Made by a program: the position numbers and the translations under genes. From NCBI RefSeq assembly GCF_945859705.1, contig NC_079135.1:111502288-111566287 (forward strand): DNA of 64,000 nt, written 5' to 3'. The notes under the pieces are model-generated. The model was not told the DNA's origin. It worked only from the letters and a program-made list of their open reading frames with translations, and did not search any database. Positions 59,886 through 64,000 of this stretch are shown piece by piece. The DNA is from Episyrphus balteatus (lineage: Eukaryota; Arthropoda; Insecta; Diptera; Syrphidae). The first letter of the stretch is position 1; every line of letters starts with the position of its first letter.

Positions 59886-61027
59886 AGATGTCTCAATCTA
59901 ATTACACGAATCTAATTACACTAGACTAAGAATTATTCAATTGTTTGGAAAATAGAATCACTAATATGTATTGACAGCTTATTTAGGACAAAAAAAAAGG
60001 GTGAAGTCAAGAAGTAAACTATTAATAAGGAAGAAAAGTTAATGTTGCATTCACTTTTGTAATCGTTTCAACAAGATTGGAATACAAATAATTATACACG
60101 AATTTTTTTTGTTTAACTTTTCAGTTTAACTTTTAAAATTATTTTCAAATCAAGGCGAGATATTACATGATAAAAATTTTAAAAACTCTCGATAGTTTTC
60201 ACAAAATTTTCCGTACCGTTATCGAAAAGAAGTATCTTTTTTATTTTTAGTCTTAATTTCTTGTGAAATTTTTAAATTAATTGAAAATTAAAAAATATTT
60301 TTTAACGCAGATTTTTGCTATTATGTATTTCCTATCATTTGAATAGGTTCCTCAGAATAATTAGGTACCCATATAATGTAGAGAATTTGGAGAAATCTAT
60401 CCGCATTCAACGTTAGCGATATACATTTCCATTGCCGCGAGGATCCGACCTAAGCAAAGTGAAGGAAGTTATAACCAAACCTGAGTCCAATAAAGCTTCT
60501 GAAACTGAAAAAACCCAGGAAAATCAAATCGATAGTCATCGCCTATTCATGATGATGCCGACCTTAAATCCCACCCTTTTAAAACAATGCGATTTTCGCT
60601 TAAAATAAGTGGAATCCGCTAAGTTCTGTTGAATTTATGGTGAACTTCATTTCATTTTAGTATATGAATTTTTTTCTTAAAATCCGACATAAAATAAAAT
60701 AATATTATTATATCTTTTTCCAAAAGTGAGATAGCCTGATGATAAAGCACTCGTCTATTTCCACATAAAAATAAGATTTTTTTCCTGTTCAATTAAGTGG
60801 ATTTCTTCTTAACTAGCACATTAAGAAATTGAGAAGATTTAAGACGGAAATGATCTTGACAAAAAACAATGCATAAATCCGCTTAATTTTTTACAGAATC
60901 CGCTTGTTCTTAGGTGGTATTTTTTCTCCGTGCATTAGTACTTTTTTTTATTAATCATAAAAGTGTTTTCATAAAGATTTTTCCTGTGAGAGTAATATCT
61001 ATTAATAAAATGGACTGTTTGTCATCA
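59886..61027. other. Spacer between convergent odorant receptors 2 and 3
   Basis: No open frame of note and no clear repeat structure. Confidence 0.5.
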
Positions 61028-62366
61028 TTAATTGTTCATTTGGAGAAGTAAAGCAAAGTAGCTGTAAGCATTGTTTATAGTCTGAAAAAAAATCAATTTG
61101 AGGATGCTTTATTTAATATTTTACTTAAGTTACTCACCTTTCCAAACACCGGCAATCCAATATCAAAAAATTTCCCAGCTTTAACACTTACAGGTTCCTT
61201 CAGAAACTCCATATACAAGAAAATAACTTTCTTAGATGTTTCCGGCAAAACTATCCAATTTGAATTGTACAGAGCTTCACTTATCTTCCCAGATTCAACA
61301 GTAACTTGATTTCCATAGTAACAAGGTAAAAACATTTGAATTCCAATTACCACAAGAAAGTCACCCATTGCAAGAAATTGTCCGGGATTTTCTCGAGGTG
61401 ATATCTTAGAAGAATAATTATGTTAGTAGATATAGAAGATTCCTAAATGTTAGATAAGTCTCTTTTACTTACACTGCTTGTCTGATATCCTGAGAAACAA
61501 AGTACAAGTGCACTCAAAAGAACTTGCATAAAAAACGGAAATGACATAAAATTCTCACATTTGTTTGTTACCCTTTTAAAAAATGTTTTTCTAATGTTAC
61601 TTCTGTATGTTTGTGTATTTAAAACTTACTTTTTGACAAAACGATGAATTTTAACAATTTCCCTCATATCCTTCATAACTGATTTATGAATCTCACTAGG
61701 ATTTGTCAAATTGTTGTCCAAATCAAATCCAATTTTTGCAAAACGCATCCCAATAACGTGATAAATTAACGAAATATGTCGCAATAGAAATAACTGTAGC
61801 ACATCAATGCTAACATGTGACAAAGTTGTCACAGTCAATCCGATAAGTTGAAAAAAATATGCGTACCAATAGAATTTTGAATGCAAATCGAAGGGCATCC
61901 ATGCAGGATATGGTAAAACAAAATTCTTACCAATTGCTACCACTGTGAAACAAGCTGCATAAACACCCACAGCAGAAGAACAATAACATTTGACAACTCT
62001 GTAGAAAATACCATGAGCACTTTTGAAAAGATTCAATTCTTCTGAATTCTTTAAGTTGAATTCGTCAGTGTCAAAGAGTGTCAAAAAATGCACAGACTCA
62101 TTGCTCAATCTAAGCATGTTTATAATTTTCGGTAAGAATACGGCCTCGGTGAGAGCCATGTGGAGAGATTCTGTAATTGTTTCAAATTCATTAGAAGTAA
62201 AAACACTTGCCCACATTGAAGCAGTTGTTAAAATTGTAAAACAAAAATGTAAAACAAACGAATAGAGGCGATAAATTGGGTCCCATTTGTTATCGAAACG
62301 CCAAAGTCCCAAGTATTTCAGAATTGCAATGTTTGCTCTGATAGGTTGTACTAAATCAAAACTCAT
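61028..62366 (-). CDS. Odorant receptor, Or94a/Or94b-like, copy 3
   Basis: Minus-strand member, convergent with copy 2. Exons: 62366-61630, 61572-61473, 61404-61138, 61081-61028 (385 residues). Exons 2 to 4 are again 100, 267 and 54 nt. It begins MSFDLVQPIRANIAILKYLG. Landmarks: MWASVFTSNEFETITESLHM, LPYPAWMPFDLHSKFYWYAY, IDVLQLFLLRHISLIYHVIG, RENPGQFL, MFLPCYYGNQVTVESGKIS and INNAYSYFALLLQMNN. It is more diverged from copies 1 and 2 than they are from each other. No frame break. A TATA-like TATTTATA lies about 50 bp upstream of the ATG (62415-62422). Confidence 0.92.
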
Positions 62367-64000
62367 CCTTGTAGATAATCTTGAGAGTATGGTTTTTAAT
62401 AAAGAAGTTAAGCTTATAAATACTTTTAAATTAAGTAGGTAAAGAATAATGTGTTGATTGGAATGCTGGTATTATAATTAAATTTCAATTAAGAGAACGA
62501 GTAACGCCCTTGTAATTAATTTCAAATTATTGCATGAGAAATATTAGGTATAGTGCAGGTGTTATACAGGTAAAACACCTTAATTAAATTGAAATGATGA
62601 GTTGTTGAATCAGCCATAAGAATTATGTTGGCTGCCAGGTATAAGAAAATCTAGCTTCCCGGCATACATGTATTATCTGTTGTGTACCAATTAAAAAAGG
62701 CGAATTTAATTTAAATTTCAAAAATGTTCATTAACTTGCAAAAAGGTCACTTGTTAGTTTTAATATAGTTCTTATAAATCGTTTGGCTTCGCCGCGGTAG
62801 ATGGTTTGACACTGGTTTATTATTTTAATAACTTAGCGTGTTGTTGTAGTTTTCAAAACTTAAAAGTTTCTAGAACGAAAGATATTGAAATAAAACAAAA
62901 CAGAAAATTTTTCAGATCAAAGAACCAAACCAATTTAAAAAAAAAAGTCACTTTTTTCTAAACTTCTAAACCGAGAGTTATTCAACAACCAAAAGCAGTA
63001 AATCGCCTTACTGGTTCAAATAACACAATTTTTGAACAATTATACTACGTACATACATATATAATCTAAAAGCAAAAAGGAGCAGAAAGGAGAAAAATTG
63101 ATGACACTAAAATTTTTTGCAGCTAGGTCGAAACAATATTTCTCCCCCCAATTTGCAAAATGACAAAATATTCCGTTTTATTATGTTCAACATGACACAT
63201 AGTATTTGCTCCCAAGAAAAGTATTTTTTTTAATTTGTTTTTGTCAACACAGTATTATTAAGCGTACTTGCCGTAAATTGTTTTCGTGCTCTATCTTTCT
63301 CGTAAATGACTTAACCAATTTTCAAGAAAATTATTACGTGGAAGCGTTTAAGTAGCCGTAATATTAAAATTTTAACTTTCGCAAAATGGACTACAAAAAA
63401 ATTTCAATTTCTGTAAAATGCGTCGATGAATTTTGATTGTCACCATGTCGAGTAATAACTTCTTCAGGATGGCGTACTTATATTACTTTTTTGAAAGAAA
63501 GTGTGAACATTTTCGAAATGGGAGAGTTTAGATCTTAAAGAGTTTATTTGATAATCAATAAAAGGGTGTTCTATTGAGAAGCATGAAAAGTTGAATTTTA
63601 TAATTTAAATTTAATTTTGACACAATGTTAGCATCTTGTACATGATTCAAGCGTTTTTTAACAAATTTAATCTTAAAACATCCCACCTTACTTTGCATTT
63701 CTGTTGAAAAAAAACACCCTTTTACCATAGTTTTTGTTAATGATATCAACTGCAACACTTTCCCTGAATTTCACAGGTGTTGCATTTTATTCCAAGGACT
63801 TTTCGGTATTAGTAGCAAATCCTCTCATTTCACTCAAAAAATATTTTTTTTTTAATTCTGAGTTGTTCGCTTTTATTTATTTTAACTGTTGTACTCAAAT
63901 AATATTCTCCTGTGCATGAGAAGGATTAAATTTTTTTTATAGCATTATAAAATACTTTGATATAATTATAATGTATTTCAGGAGCATACATTTTCTAGTT
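62367..64000. other. Downstream flank, no gene seen
   Basis: AT-rich DNA on both strands with only short, low-complexity open frames. TTATTTTTAAAAGCAGAATT-like receptor sequence is absent, so no fourth receptor is visible here. Confidence 0.5.

Overview
The window is animal DNA, almost certainly a higher fly (Diptera). It is AT-rich, its genes are split by GT-AG introns, and every gene I could identify matches a fly family: cytoplasmic dynein intermediate chain (sw), an axonemal dynein intermediate chain of the WDR63/DNAI3 type, a three-domain chitin-binding obstructor protein closest to obst-A, and three odorant receptors of the Drosophila Or94a/Or94b type. All exon limits below come from reading splice sites and checking that codon phase carries through. 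No transcript evidence was available.

Layout. 1-14195 (minus): sw, with its 3' end cut off by the window edge. Between its N-terminal exons and its WD-repeat exons lie three tiny in-frame exons (33, 21 and 48 nt) that look like alternative cassettes. 14196-18113: spacer between sw and the divergently transcribed WDR63/DNAI3 gene. 18114-32801 (plus): WDR63/DNAI3, nine coding exons, 1130 residues. Its 8.8-kb first intron holds mobile-element debris (a MITE pair, a probable Helitron, a solo LTR) and a 6-kb array of an 11-bp CpG-rich minisatellite. 33908-34513 (minus): a small four-exon gene of unknown function. 35425-36335 (minus): remnant of a LINE ORF1. 36400-45499: gene-poor, repeat-rich DNA. 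45500-49988 (plus): obst-A-like gene with a 3.6-kb first intron. 50800-54720: a 147-bp tandem repeat, a perfect 142-bp-arm palindrome and a nested repeat. 54980-62366: three Or94-like receptor genes, two plus and one minus, with identical exon architecture. 62367-64000: no gene seen.

How the genes relate. sw and WDR63/DNAI3 are two different dynein intermediate chains (cytoplasmic cargo motor; ciliary or flagellar inner arm) whose start codons face away from each other about 3.9 kb apart. The odorant receptors are a local tandem family. obst-A and the small minus-strand gene show no obvious link to their neighbours.

The observations most worth following are the 11-bp minisatellite inside the axonemal dynein gene, the sw microexon cassette, the perfect palindrome beside a 147-bp repeat, the Helitron units carrying CTCF-like cores, and a dispersed repeat family shared by introns of unrelated genes.
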